From: Erythrobacter sp.
GTDB lineage: Bacteria > Pseudomonadota > Alphaproteobacteria > Sphingomonadales > Sphingomonadaceae
Assembly: GCA_030148605.1 (NCBI GenBank)
Contig: JASBTD010000053.1
Location: 124,001-188,000, forward strand
Length of the DNA: 64,000 nucleotides
Direction of reading: 5' to 3'
Shown here one piece after another: positions 16,594-25,666 of this stretch. The notes beneath the pieces were generated by a model, which searched no databases, was not told the origin of the DNA, and saw only the letters and a program-made list of their open reading frames with translations. Numbering within the stretch: the stretch's first letter is position 1; the number at the start of each line of letters is the position of its first letter. The position numbers and the translations under genes are program-made.

Positions 16594-18828
16594 ATGAATT
16601 CATCGATTTACGGCCGTGCAGTGCATGGCCTGCGCAGTACGGCTGCAATTCTTCTGGCAGGCTGTACAACAGCCGCGCTGGCGCAAGAGGTGCCAATCGT
16701 TAAGCCCGGCGCACCGGGCGAGGCCAACCAGATGCTTTCAGTCGAGCAAGCCAGCAAGCTTGCGGGCGCAACGCACACACCGGCTGATGTCGATTTCATG
16801 CAAGGTATGATCGTCCATCACCAGCAAGCGGTGGATATGGCGGCGCTGGTCGAAGGGCGCACCAATAACGAGGATATCGTTGCCTTGGCTGGCCGGATCG
16901 ATGCGAGCCAGAAAGACGAGATGGAGTTCATGACGACCTGGCTTGCCGATCGCGGCGAGCCAGCGGCAATGCAAATGACAGGTCACGGCGATCATGCGCA
17001 TCATCACGCGATGATGGGCATGGCAACGCCGGAACAGATGGCAGCGCTGGCGGCCTCGAACGGCACTGCGTTTGACCGGATGTTCCTGCAGCTCATGATC
17101 CGCCACCACGCCGGTGCCGTCGACATGGTTGACGATCTGCATAGCCAGTCGGGTGCCGCATACGAGCCGGTCATGTTCGAATTCACCAATGATGTGGCTG
17201 GTGACCAGAAGACGGAAATCGAGCGGATGAATATCCTTCTCGCTGGCCTTTCGGATGATCCGCGCGCAACGCTTGCCGCGGGATTCCGTGATGCTGGCGA
17301 AGCGATCAGCAATCTGCGGCATGTAGTCGCCATGCCGAAACCCGCCGGCTTCTTCGACCCTGAGAACCCGGCTGGTCTGCAACCGCGCATCGATAAGAAG
17401 GATGAAGAAGGCCAGGAAGGCGAAGCTGGCGAGGCTGGTGAGGCCGGTGAGGAAGAAGAAGCCGAACCACAATTCAGCCGCCGTGCGTCACCCTTGTCAT
17501 TCGCCAATACCGATATTGCCTTTTCAGGCGATATGATGGTGACCGGCAATTACCACGGCTTCAATGCTTACAAGCTTGGAGAGGACGGTGTGCCGCAACT
17601 GATCAGTTCGACGGTCTGCCCTGGCGGGCAAGGCGACGTGTCGATTGTCGGCAATATCCTGGTGATGAGCGTGGAGGACAGTCGCGGGCGGATCGATTGC
17701 GGGCTTGAAGGCGTCCAAGGCGATGTCAGCGAGCAGCGCTTCCGTGGGGTCCGTGTCTTTGACATTACCGACATCCGCAACCCGATCCAGGTGGGTCAGG
17801 TCCAGACCTGTCGCGGTTCGCACACCCACTCGGTGGTGGATGCGAATGACGAACGCATTGTCGTCTACAATTCGGGCACGTCTTACGTCCGCGAAGATGA
17901 GGAACTGGCTGGCTGCTTCAGCACAGCGGGTGACGAGACGGCGCTGTTCAGCATTGACGTGATCGAGATTCCGCTGGCGGATCCCTCGTCAGCACGGATC
18001 GTTGATAGTCCGCGTGTCTTTGCCAAGGATGGCCAGATCGCCGGCCTGTGGCGCGGCGGCGACCATGGTGAAGGGACGCAGGAAACATATCGCACCGATA
18101 TGTGCCATGACATCACTGTGTTCCCCTCGCTCAATCTCGCAGCGGGCGCATGCTCTGGCAACGGGATCATCCTCGATATCTCGGATCCCTATAAGCCAGA
18201 GCGGATCGACGATGTGACGGACAAGGGCTTTGCCTATTGGCACTCTGCCACTTTCAACAATGACGGCACCAAGGTGCTGTTCACCGATGAATGGGGCGGC
18301 GGCGGCCGTCCGCGTTGCCAGGCGGGCGATCCGATGAACTGGGGCGCCAACGCGATTTTTGAAGTTGTCGATGGCAAGCTAGAGTTCCGCAGCAATTACA
18401 AGCTGCCTGCTCCGCAAAGCGACAAGGAAAACTGCGTCGCGCATAACGGCTCGATCATCCCTGTTCCGGGCCGCGATATCTTTGTCCAGGCCTGGTATCA
18501 GGGCGGGATTTCCGTGATCGACTTTACCGATGCGGCCAACCCGTTTGAAATCGCCTATTTTGACCGTGGCCCGGTCGACAAGGACCAGATCGTAACCGGC
18601 GGCTATTGGTCGGCCTATTGGTACAAGGGCCGCATTTACGCGACAGAGATCGCCCGCGGCCTTGATGTATTCGCGCTTGAGCCAAGCGAATTCCTGACTG
18701 CCGAGGAAATTGCCGCGGCGGAAGCTGCGCAATATCCGGGCGATGTCTTCAACCCGCAAACCCAGACGCAGGTAACCTGGTCTGATGAAGTGCTGGAGAT
18801 GGTCGAAAAATCCCGCAAGGGCGGCTGA
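16594..18828 (+). CDS. DUF305 - LVIVD beta-propeller fusion lipoprotein
   Basis: A 744-residue exported protein. The signal region ends in LLAGC (Cys24), a possible lipobox, or alternatively at ALAQ. Residues about 50-230 hold a duplicated DUF305 ferritin-like unit, each half with a metal-binding-looking motif (FMQGMIVHHQQAVDMA and FLQLMIRHHAGAVDMV), separated by a His/Met-rich stretch (HGDHAHHHAMMGM). An acidic GEAGEAGEE linker follows. From about residue 300 a propeller of LVIVD-type repeats runs to the end (VRVFDITDIRNPIQVGQV, GGISVIDFTDAANPFEIAYF). The ATG at 16594 is chosen over an upstream in-frame start because only it gives a signal peptide. Surface metal binding (copper?) is plausible; the function is unknown. 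Terminator downstream. Confidence 0.85.
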   Translation: MNSSIYGRAVHGLRSTAAILLAGCTTAALAQEVPIVKPGAPGEANQMLSVEQASKLAGATHTPADVDFMQGMIVHHQQAVDMAALVEGRTNNEDIVALAGRIDASQKDEMEFMTTWLADRGEPAAMQMTGHGDHAHHHAMMGMATPEQMAALAASNGTAFDRMFLQLMIRHHAGAVDMVDDLHSQSGAAYEPVMFEFTNDVAGDQKTEIERMNILLAGLSDDPRATLAAGFRDAGEAISNLRHVVAMPKPAGFFDPENPAGLQPRIDKKDEEGQEGEAGEAGEAGEEEEAEPQFSRRASPLSFANTDIAFSGDMMVTGNYHGFNAYKLGEDGVPQLISSTVCPGGQGDVSIVGNILVMSVEDSRGRIDCGLEGVQGDVSEQRFRGVRVFDITDIRNPIQVGQVQTCRGSHTHSVVDANDERIVVYNSGTSYVREDEELAGCFSTAGDETALFSIDVIEIPLADPSSARIVDSPRVFAKDGQIAGLWRGGDHGEGTQETYRTDMCHDITVFPSLNLAAGACSGNGIILDISDPYKPERIDDVTDKGFAYWHSATFNNDGTKVLFTDEWGGGGRPRCQAGDPMNWGANAIFEVVDGKLEFRSNYKLPAPQSDKENCVAHNGSIIPVPGRDIFVQAWYQGGISVIDFTDAANPFEIAYFDRGPVDKDQIVTGGYWSAYWYKGRIYATEIARGLDVFALEPSEFLTAEEIAAAEAAQYPGDVFNPQTQTQVTWSDEVLEMVEKSRKGG

Positions 18829-18851
18829 CCATCGACCCGTAGCGAAAACAC

Positions 18852-18886
18852 GAAGGGCCGGGAATTCTCTCCCGGCCCTTCTTCAT
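18852..18886 (+). terminator. Strong hairpin terminator, probably bidirectional
   Basis: A perfect 12-bp stem, GAAGGGCCGGGA (18852-18863) with TCCCGGCCCTTC (18870-18881) over a six-base loop, lies between the convergent DUF305-LVIVD and host-attachment genes. The T-rich ends on both sides are modest (TTCATT; on the minus strand GTGTTTTCGC). Confidence 0.8.
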
Positions 18887-18900
18887 TGCGGAATCATGGT

Positions 18901-19308
18901 TCAAGCGGCTGCGATAGCCTTCTCGATTTTCTCGACAGGCTGGCCGGTCAAGGTCTTGTCGATCTCGCCGACCAGCCGGTTCTTGAGTTCGACATGATAA
19001 TGCTGCCGCATCTCTCCCAAGGTCTTGGGGTCTGCAATGATCAGCAGCTCCTCGATCTCACCGGCTGCTGCCTTGGCGTTGAGCCATTCCGCAGCAGCCG
19101 CACCATGGGCCAGTTCGTCCAGCTGCGTGCGGCCTAGCATCTTGCCAAGGTGATCCTGGTGGCGAACGCCTGCGCTGAAATTGGTCGCCTCAAGCTGTGG
19201 CTGCTCGACAAGCTCCAGCTCCGGTTCGAAGATCTTGCCGCGATTGCGGAAAAGGCTGAAGCTTTCCCCGTCAACGAGTGCGATATGGGCATTGTGCGCG
19301 AGTTTCAT
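18901..19308 (-). CDS. Host-attachment (Host_attach) family protein
   Basis: A 135-residue cytoplasmic protein of the family annotated as required for attachment to host cells; that name comes from an Agrobacterium study and probably does not describe the general role. The N-terminus has the characteristic HNAHIALVDGESFSLFRN, then a variable acidic middle, AEWLNAKAAAGEIEELLIIADPKTLGEMRQ (the conserved core, which resembles eRF1/baeRF-like folds), and a C-terminal DKTLTGQPVEKIEKAI. These proteins are common in Alphaproteobacteria, often as stress-associated single genes. Here it lies between two terminators, convergent with the DUF305-LVIVD gene and in line with groEL, so it is its own transcription unit. 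Confidence 0.87.
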   Translation of the reverse strand: MKLAHNAHIALVDGESFSLFRNRGKIFEPELELVEQPQLEATNFSAGVRHQDHLGKMLGRTQLDELAHGAAAAEWLNAKAAAGEIEELLIIADPKTLGEMRQHYHVELKNRLVGEIDKTLTGQPVEKIEKAIAAA

Positions 19309-19365
19309 CGGACTGCTCCCTTTTCAGCGTAGATTTGCGACTCGATTGGGATGCTGCATAGCATA

Positions 19366-19400
19366 GAAAAAGCCCCGGAGGATCGCTCCCCCGGGGCTTC
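19366..19400 (-). terminator. Terminator of groESL
   Basis: On the minus strand AGCCCCGG (19398-19391) pairs with CCGGGGCT (19378-19371), with further inner pairs, followed by TTTTTC. It lies just past the groEL stop and upstream of the host-attachment gene. T-rich sequence also follows on the plus strand. Confidence 0.85.
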
Positions 19401-19423
19401 TTTTTCGTTCGGGTGCGACTTGC

Positions 19424-21163
<1,740 letters not shown>

Positions 21164-21174
21164 TCACAGGATCA

Positions 21175-21462
21175 TCAGCCGATGATCCCCATGATGTCGC
21201 TTTCCTTCATGATCAGCAGGTCTTCACCGTCGATCTTCACTTCAGTGCCTGACCACTTGCCGAACAGGATGCGGTCGCCAGCCTTGACGTCGAGCGCGAC
21301 GCGGTTGCCGCTATCGTCACGGGCGCCTTCGCCAACGGAGATAACTTCACCTTCGCTCGGCTTTTCCTGAGCGCTGTCTGGGATAATGATGCCGCCAGCG
21401 GTCTTCTGGTCAGCTTCGATGCGACGGACCAGAACGCGGTCGTGCAGCGGACGAAATGCCAT
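21175..21462 (-). CDS. groES: Co-chaperonin GroES (Hsp10)
   Basis: The 95-residue lid of the GroEL chamber. The product begins [20 protein letters not shown], continues with the mobile loop [19 protein letters not shown] that contacts GroEL, and ends with the beta-barrel segment [30 protein letters not shown]. Length and all motifs are normal. It is the first gene of the groES-groEL operon. A CIRCE operator lies 37 bases upstream of its ATG, so HrcA repression and heat induction are expected. No hrcA gene lies within this window. Confidence 0.99.
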   Translation of the reverse strand: MAFRPLHDRVLVRRIEADQKTAGGIIIPDSAQEKPSEGEVISVGEGARDDSGNRVALDVKAGDRILFGKWSGTEVKIDGEDLLIMKESDIMGIIG

Positions 21463-21498
21463 GATTGATGACCTTTCTTCTTGGGTTGAATGTTTCGA

Positions 21499-21525
21499 TT
21501 GGCACTCTCACCTCAAGAGTGCCAG
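21499..21525 (-). promoter_or_regulatory. CIRCE operator of groESL (HrcA site)
   Basis: TTGGCACTC at 21499-21507 and GAGTGCCAG at 21517-21525 are separated by nine bases. This is the CIRCE inverted repeat (consensus TTAGCACTC-N9-GAGTGCTAA), with A-to-G and T-to-C changes that keep symmetry. It sits just upstream of groES, where HrcA binding represses the operon under non-stress conditions. Confidence 0.93.
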
Positions 21526-21602
21526 CGCGGCGCAAATGGGGATAGCTGCTGAGAGAGTCAACAGGGACCAGCGCAAAAAAATCGCAGAAAATTTCTGTTC
21601 TG

Positions 21603-23003
21603 TCAGACCTGCTTGTGGCCGCGCCGGACCAGTCCGATCCGCTCGCGCAGGAGCCAGCGCCACGTAAGCAGGAATGCCGCGCAAGCGAGGCCTGTCGCCA
21701 GCCCGATCCACACACCCACACCTTCCAGTCCGGCGAAGAAGCCCAGCGCAACTGCAAGGCCGAACCCCGGGACCCAATAGCTGAAGATGGCGATCCACAT
21801 CGGCACTCGCGTGTCCTGCAACCCGCGCAATGCGCCTGCTGCGACAGCCTGCAAGCCATCGACCAGCTGAAACGCTGCGGCGAGCACCAGATATTGCAGG
21901 GCAAAGCCGATCAGTGCCGCGTTCTTCGGATCGTTCACATCCACATAGATCATCAGCAGATACTCAGGGACAAGCACCATCGCCATGGCGGTGAAGGCCA
22001 TGAAGCCGGTGCCGATCGCCAACGCGACCCAGCCGGCCAGCTTGATGCCATGCTGGCTTTGCGCACCATAGGCATAGCCGACCCGGATGGTGGCCGCCTG
22101 GCCTACGCCAAAGGGAACCTGGAACGCCAATGCGGCGATATTCAGCGCAACAATGTGCCCGGCGAGTTCTGCCGCGCCTATCCGCCCCATCAGGAAAGCC
22201 GCCGCGCTGAACACGCCGGCTTCCGCTGCCACAGTCAGGCCGATCGGCGTGCCGATCCAGATGATCAGCCAGAAGCGCCGCCAGTCAGGCCGCCAGAAGC
22301 GATAAAAGATGTGGTAGCGGGCAAGCTTTGGCACAGCCAAGATCACCGCGACATAGGCGGCCAGCGTGATCAGCGTTGTGATGATGGTCGCCACCGCGGC
22401 ACCTGCCAGGCCCATTTCCGGCGCGCCCAGGTTGCCGAAGATGAAAGCGTAATTGGCCAAGGCATTGATCGGTATGCCCAGCGCGGTGATCGCTGTTGCA
22501 AAGACCGGCCAGCCGAGCGCCGAGACATAGTTGCGCAGCACCGAAGCCAGCAGCATCGGTATCATCGAAAAGATGACGAGCGAATTATACTCGATCGCGA
22601 GGGCAATGATGCTTGGCGCTTGCCCGGTCACCCGCATCACCGGACCGAGCAGCGAAGCGAGCCCCATGCCCAGGATCCCGGTGATTGCAGCGACCCACAA
22701 GGCCATGCGCGTGGCTCTCCGGACGGGCCGCAGCGATGGCCCCCTTGCGCCGATGGCTTCGGCAATCAGCGGGGCAACCGCGCCGGACAATGAAGAGAGC
22801 GACCAGACGATCAGCCCGAACAGGCCGGCAACAAGCCCCGATGCGGCAAGCGGCTCTTCACCCAAACGTGCGATGAAGATGACATCCACCATGTAGATGC
22901 CCATCTGCAGGATATTGGCGAGCACCAGCGGCCAGGAGAGCCTGAATGTCTCCCTCGCTTCCGTGCCCCATGTGGGCGTTTCAAGATGCACTGCGTCACG
23001 CAT
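21603..23003 (-). CDS. MATE-family multidrug/cation efflux transporter
   Basis: An inner-membrane antiporter of 466 residues with about 12 hydrophobic segments in two similar halves. It shows MATE signatures such as LSWPLVLANILQMGIYMVDVIFIARLGEEPLAASGLV at the N-terminus, and FGVGQAATIRVGYAYGAQ with GALRGLQDTRVPMWIA in the second half. It probably exports cationic or organic compounds with Na+ or H+ coupling (NorM type). The frame remains open to a TTG at 23030. I prefer the ATG at 23003, because the extra residues have no good ribosome site and are not needed for the first helix. It lies downstream of groES on the same strand but has no shared signals, so its transcription is independent. 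Confidence 0.92.
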   Translation of the reverse strand: MRDAVHLETPTWGTEARETFRLSWPLVLANILQMGIYMVDVIFIARLGEEPLAASGLVAGLFGLIVWSLSSLSGAVAPLIAEAIGARGPSLRPVRRATRMALWVAAITGILGMGLASLLGPVMRVTGQAPSIIALAIEYNSLVIFSMIPMLLASVLRNYVSALGWPVFATAITALGIPINALANYAFIFGNLGAPEMGLAGAAVATIITTLITLAAYVAVILAVPKLARYHIFYRFWRPDWRRFWLIIWIGTPIGLTVAAEAGVFSAAAFLMGRIGAAELAGHIVALNIAALAFQVPFGVGQAATIRVGYAYGAQSQHGIKLAGWVALAIGTGFMAFTAMAMVLVPEYLLMIYVDVNDPKNAALIGFALQYLVLAAAFQLVDGLQAVAAGALRGLQDTRVPMWIAIFSYWVPGFGLAVALGFFAGLEGVGVWIGLATGLACAAFLLTWRWLLRERIGLVRRGHKQV

Positions 23004-23139
23004 CGTTTTCTCATGCTCGCCCGCAGGCAAGCCGGACCGGATATATGCGATGGCGCGCGGGTCAAAGCGGGTTGTGATGGACGCGCAAACTTAGCGCTGG
23101 CGCTGAGGTATTGGGGTTACAGTGTCAGGCGTGAACCAG

Positions 23140-23167
23140 ATGTCTGAATTTGGGGTGGAAAGCGGAC
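23140..23167. repeat. Degenerate intergenic repeat, copy 1
   Basis: GTCTG-AATTTGGGGTGGAAAGCGGAC lies in the gap before the propeller gene. It shares the pattern GTCCGCAATTGGGT(C/G)G-N-GCGGAC with four other intergenic sites up to 27.5 kb (see findings). Confidence 0.5.
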
Positions 23168-23220
23168 CTAACCACCAAGCCAGTTCTGAAATCACAGCCG
23201 GAATTATCGTTGCGCAGGAA

Positions 23221-24447
23221 TCAGCGCGAGAACACTGCGCCGTGCGGTGCACCCTCTCCGGTCCAGCCGTGGGGCCAGGTTTGACTACCAAAGCTGAAAC
23301 CTACCTCGCCATCTTGGCCGCGAAAGGTGCTGTCTATCGTTAGAGCTCCGGTCGCTTCATCAAGCTTGAGAAGATACATCCGCTGGCCTGATTTTCCGGG
23401 CGTGACCACAAGCCTGCGAATATCTGGGTCCCATGCTGTCCAATGCGGATCAAAATCCTCCCCCATGTTGAGGCGCGAGACCTCCACCGGATTTGCCCCG
23501 TCGGAAATGTCGAGGACAATGAAGGCATGAATATCAGGCACAGCCTGCACCATGTAGCGTCCCATGATTGTGGGCACGCCGCACCAATTCCCCGGATACT
23601 GGTGGACCAGCTGCGCATGGGGGGTCGGGGTATCAAGGCCTGTCACCCGCTGCACACCGCACGAGAGGGTGTGGACATAGACCGCGCCATCCGGCCCGAC
23701 CCGCGGTTCTTCGGGAGATATATGGCCGTTAAGGCGAGGGCCGGGATCGAGGCGATATGTTCCAAGAAGTTCTAGATCGGACAGTCGAAAAACTTGATAG
23801 GTATTGCTGGTCATCAGCCAATCGTTGCTCATAGGAGAATTTGTAACGAGCACCCGGTCAATCTCCGGTAAGACAGCTAAACCATAGGGAAGCAGGCCCT
23901 CGTCGACGAAGGCCGGATCGGCGTTGCTGACCGAACGAACCATCGCGCCACTATTGTCGATTTCCACTATCCCGCCGCTCATCACTGGCCTCGTCGTTCC
24001 GGCATGATGCTCCCCATGCTGCTCGACGTGTTGGAAGGTTGCGAGGACATTGCCATTGGGCAGGCGAGCAAAGCTATGCGGCATGCTGTAGCCGTCGAGG
24101 CTAGTGAATGCAGCTGCCTGACGTGGCTGCAATGGATTTGTAAGGTCGAGAATTATCGTCCGGTTTGCATCATGATCATTGGCAAACAACATGCCGCTGG
24201 CTGGCATCTCGTATTCAGTGTGATGTGCGTTTACACTCCGTTGGTCGGAGGCCTCGCTGGCCACAACCCTGCCGTAGTTCGCAGAGGCCGGATCGGCATC
24301 GATGACGAGGATGAAGTCATTTCCTTCGCCGGCACGATCGCCAACCCATACAAAAAGATGTTTTTCAGCTTGGCCTTGGGCGTAGGATTGGCCGGTTATG
24401 ACGAATGCCACCATGGCAGCCAAAATCACGAAAAATAGTCGAAGCAT
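23221..24447 (-). CDS. Secreted beta-propeller protein, distantly SBP56-like
   Basis: A 408-residue exported protein with signal peptide LRLFFVILAAMVAFVITGQSYA, then propeller-like repeats. Stretches such as HHTEYEMPASGMLFANDHD, PHSFARLPNGNVLATFQH, GLLPYGLAVLPEIDRVLVTNSPMS, DFDPHWTAWDPDIRRLVVTPGKSGQRMYL and the closing WPHGWTGEGAPHGAVFSR carry regularly placed histidines. They resemble the selenium-binding/methanethiol oxidase (SBP56) group, but I would not assign that activity. The ATG at 24447 is chosen for its GGGGGG ribosome site; an in-frame TTG lies 15 bases further up. Its base use appears less GC-rich than the flanking genes. It is followed by an SDR gene upstream on the same strand, but a repeat separates them. 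Confidence 0.7.
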   Translation of the reverse strand: MLRLFFVILAAMVAFVITGQSYAQGQAEKHLFVWVGDRAGEGNDFILVIDADPASANYGRVVASEASDQRSVNAHHTEYEMPASGMLFANDHDANRTIILDLTNPLQPRQAAAFTSLDGYSMPHSFARLPNGNVLATFQHVEQHGEHHAGTTRPVMSGGIVEIDNSGAMVRSVSNADPAFVDEGLLPYGLAVLPEIDRVLVTNSPMSNDWLMTSNTYQVFRLSDLELLGTYRLDPGPRLNGHISPEEPRVGPDGAVYVHTLSCGVQRVTGLDTPTPHAQLVHQYPGNWCGVPTIMGRYMVQAVPDIHAFIVLDISDGANPVEVSRLNMGEDFDPHWTAWDPDIRRLVVTPGKSGQRMYLLKLDEATGALTIDSTFRGQDGEVGFSFGSQTWPHGWTGEGAPHGAVFSR

Positions 24448-24528
24448 CGCATCGCCCCCCAAAGCTTCTGACCCGTTTATGATTTCCTATCAGCCGAACC
24501 GTATCTTGGCCATTTCGAATTGATTAGA

Positions 24529-24553
24529 CTGCAATTGGGTCGGTAACTGAACA
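24529..24553. repeat. Degenerate intergenic repeat, copy 2
   Basis: CTGCAATTGGGTCGGTAACT-GAACA in the gap between the propeller and SDR genes, aligned with the copies at 25468 and 27491 over GCAATTGGGTCG. Confidence 0.5.
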
Positions 24554-24564
24554 TCTCTATTGAG

Positions 24565-25338
24565 CTAAAAAAGCCGTTGAGACGGTCCACCCTCAACCGG
24601 GATTGCTGCTCCATTCACGAAACTTGAAGCGTCAGACAGCAGCCAAACTGCTGTTTCTGCAATCTCGTGGCCATGGCCAAGTCGGTTCATCGCGGAATGA
24701 CGTGCGATAATAGGGGTTGTGAGTTCTGGCTGCTCCTCAACAACCGGATCGACCATCTCCGAATGACAGTAGCCGGGGCAGATAGCATTGGTGCGGATAT
24801 TCTCTTTCGCGTAGTCGATAGCCGCACTCTTGGCGAGCCCAATTATCCCGTGCTTGCTTGCTGCATAGTCTGCATGTCCGATATCGCTTCCTACTAGTCC
24901 GTAGATCGAGGAAATGTTGACTATGGAGCCGCCACCCGTTTTCAGCATCGCTCGAATTTCGGCCCGCATACATCGCCATACACCCGTCAGATTGGTCGCT
25001 ATGACCGCATCCCAGACTTCATCAGTCATTTCTGCAAAACGGGTGAATGGTGCGCCTGAGATTCCAGCATTATTCACGGCACCGTCTAGCCTGCCAAACC
25101 GCTCGACAACGGCGGCTATCACTTGATCTACGCTTTCCCCATCAATGATGTCGCTGCGGATGAAAAAGCCTTCGCCACCGGCTTCGTTGATTTCTTCGAT
25201 AACCGCCTTTCCACGCTCGTTACGCCTGCCAGTGATCGCAACTTTAGCGCCTCGGCTTCCAAACATTCGCGCCATGTCAGCGCCAAGCCCAGATGTGCCG
25301 CCGGTAACCAGAATAGATTTGCCTTTAACGTCACCCAT
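24565..25338 (-). CDS. SDR family NAD(P)-dependent oxidoreductase
   Basis: A 257-residue classical short-chain dehydrogenase/reductase. It has the TGxxxGxG cofactor motif (ILVTGGTSGLGADMARMFG), NNAG (DGAVNNAGISGAP), the catalytic Ser-Tyr-Lys set (SIVNISSIYG; YAASKHG), and the PG turn in AICPGYCHSEM. An Arg after the second strand (ITGRRNERGK) suggests NADP(H) preference. The C-terminus FVNGAAIPVEGG is typical of the cyclohexanol/3-oxoacyl reductase-like group. The substrate cannot be told. The GAAGGAG ribosome site is clear and the start is ATG at 25338. It sits alone on the minus strand, bracketed by intergenic repeats and separated by 328 bases from the next gene. Confidence 0.93.
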   Translation of the reverse strand: MGDVKGKSILVTGGTSGLGADMARMFGSRGAKVAITGRRNERGKAVIEEINEAGGEGFFIRSDIIDGESVDQVIAAVVERFGRLDGAVNNAGISGAPFTRFAEMTDEVWDAVIATNLTGVWRCMRAEIRAMLKTGGGSIVNISSIYGLVGSDIGHADYAASKHGIIGLAKSAAIDYAKENIRTNAICPGYCHSEMVDPVVEEQPELTTPIIARHSAMNRLGHGHEIAETAVWLLSDASSFVNGAAIPVEGGPSQRLF

Positions 25339-25467
25339 GCGTCGCTCCTTCTCCAGAACGCGACCCTGGATGATTGGAATCTTCTAGCAAACTCGAACCA
25401 TTAGCAACGTTGTTTATTGGACTGAGGGAGATTGAGCTTCCCAGATGGGGATCTTGGCTTATCCAGC

Positions 25468-25498
25468 GTCCGCAATTGGGTCGCAAGCCGGTCAGCGG
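25468..25498. repeat. Degenerate intergenic repeat, copy 3
   Basis: GTCCGCAATTGGGTCGCAAG followed by CCGGTCAGCGG; the best match to the consensus left arm GTCCGCAATTGGGTCG. Confidence 0.5.
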
Positions 25499-25570
25499 CT
25501 TTTAGCTCGCTCCCCAAGAAAGCAGCCTGGCCGCCCCTAGCCTGTGGCTCGAACTGGCATTTAGCCCGCT

Positions 25571-25589
25571 AGTGGGGTGGAGAGCGGAC
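25571..25589. repeat. Degenerate intergenic repeat, copy 4 (right half)
   Basis: AGTGGGGTGGAGAGCGGAC, matching the GGGGTGGAAAGCGGAC right half of copy 1 at one mismatch. Confidence 0.45.
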
Positions 25590-25666
25590 GAACCCGGTCT
25601 AGGGCTAGGGCTTCCAAGGTATATGCGAATGACAAGTCTTACCTGGTTTAGTGACGAGCCGAGCTT

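Larger units (their letters stand above)
25339..25666. other. 328-base gap with repeat copies
   Basis: Between the SDR gene and the PDZ-SHOCT gene, both on the minus strand, I find no credible coding frame. It must carry the SDR promoter. It holds two copies of the degenerate repeat (25468-25498 and 25571-25589). The rest looks like decayed non-coding sequence. Confidence 0.5.

Noticed and set aside
23003-23030. TTG start for the MATE transporter at 23030
   Set aside because: It would add nine residues with no convincing ribosome site, and the ATG at 23003 directly precedes the family-like N-terminus. The difference is not decisive, but the ATG is simpler.
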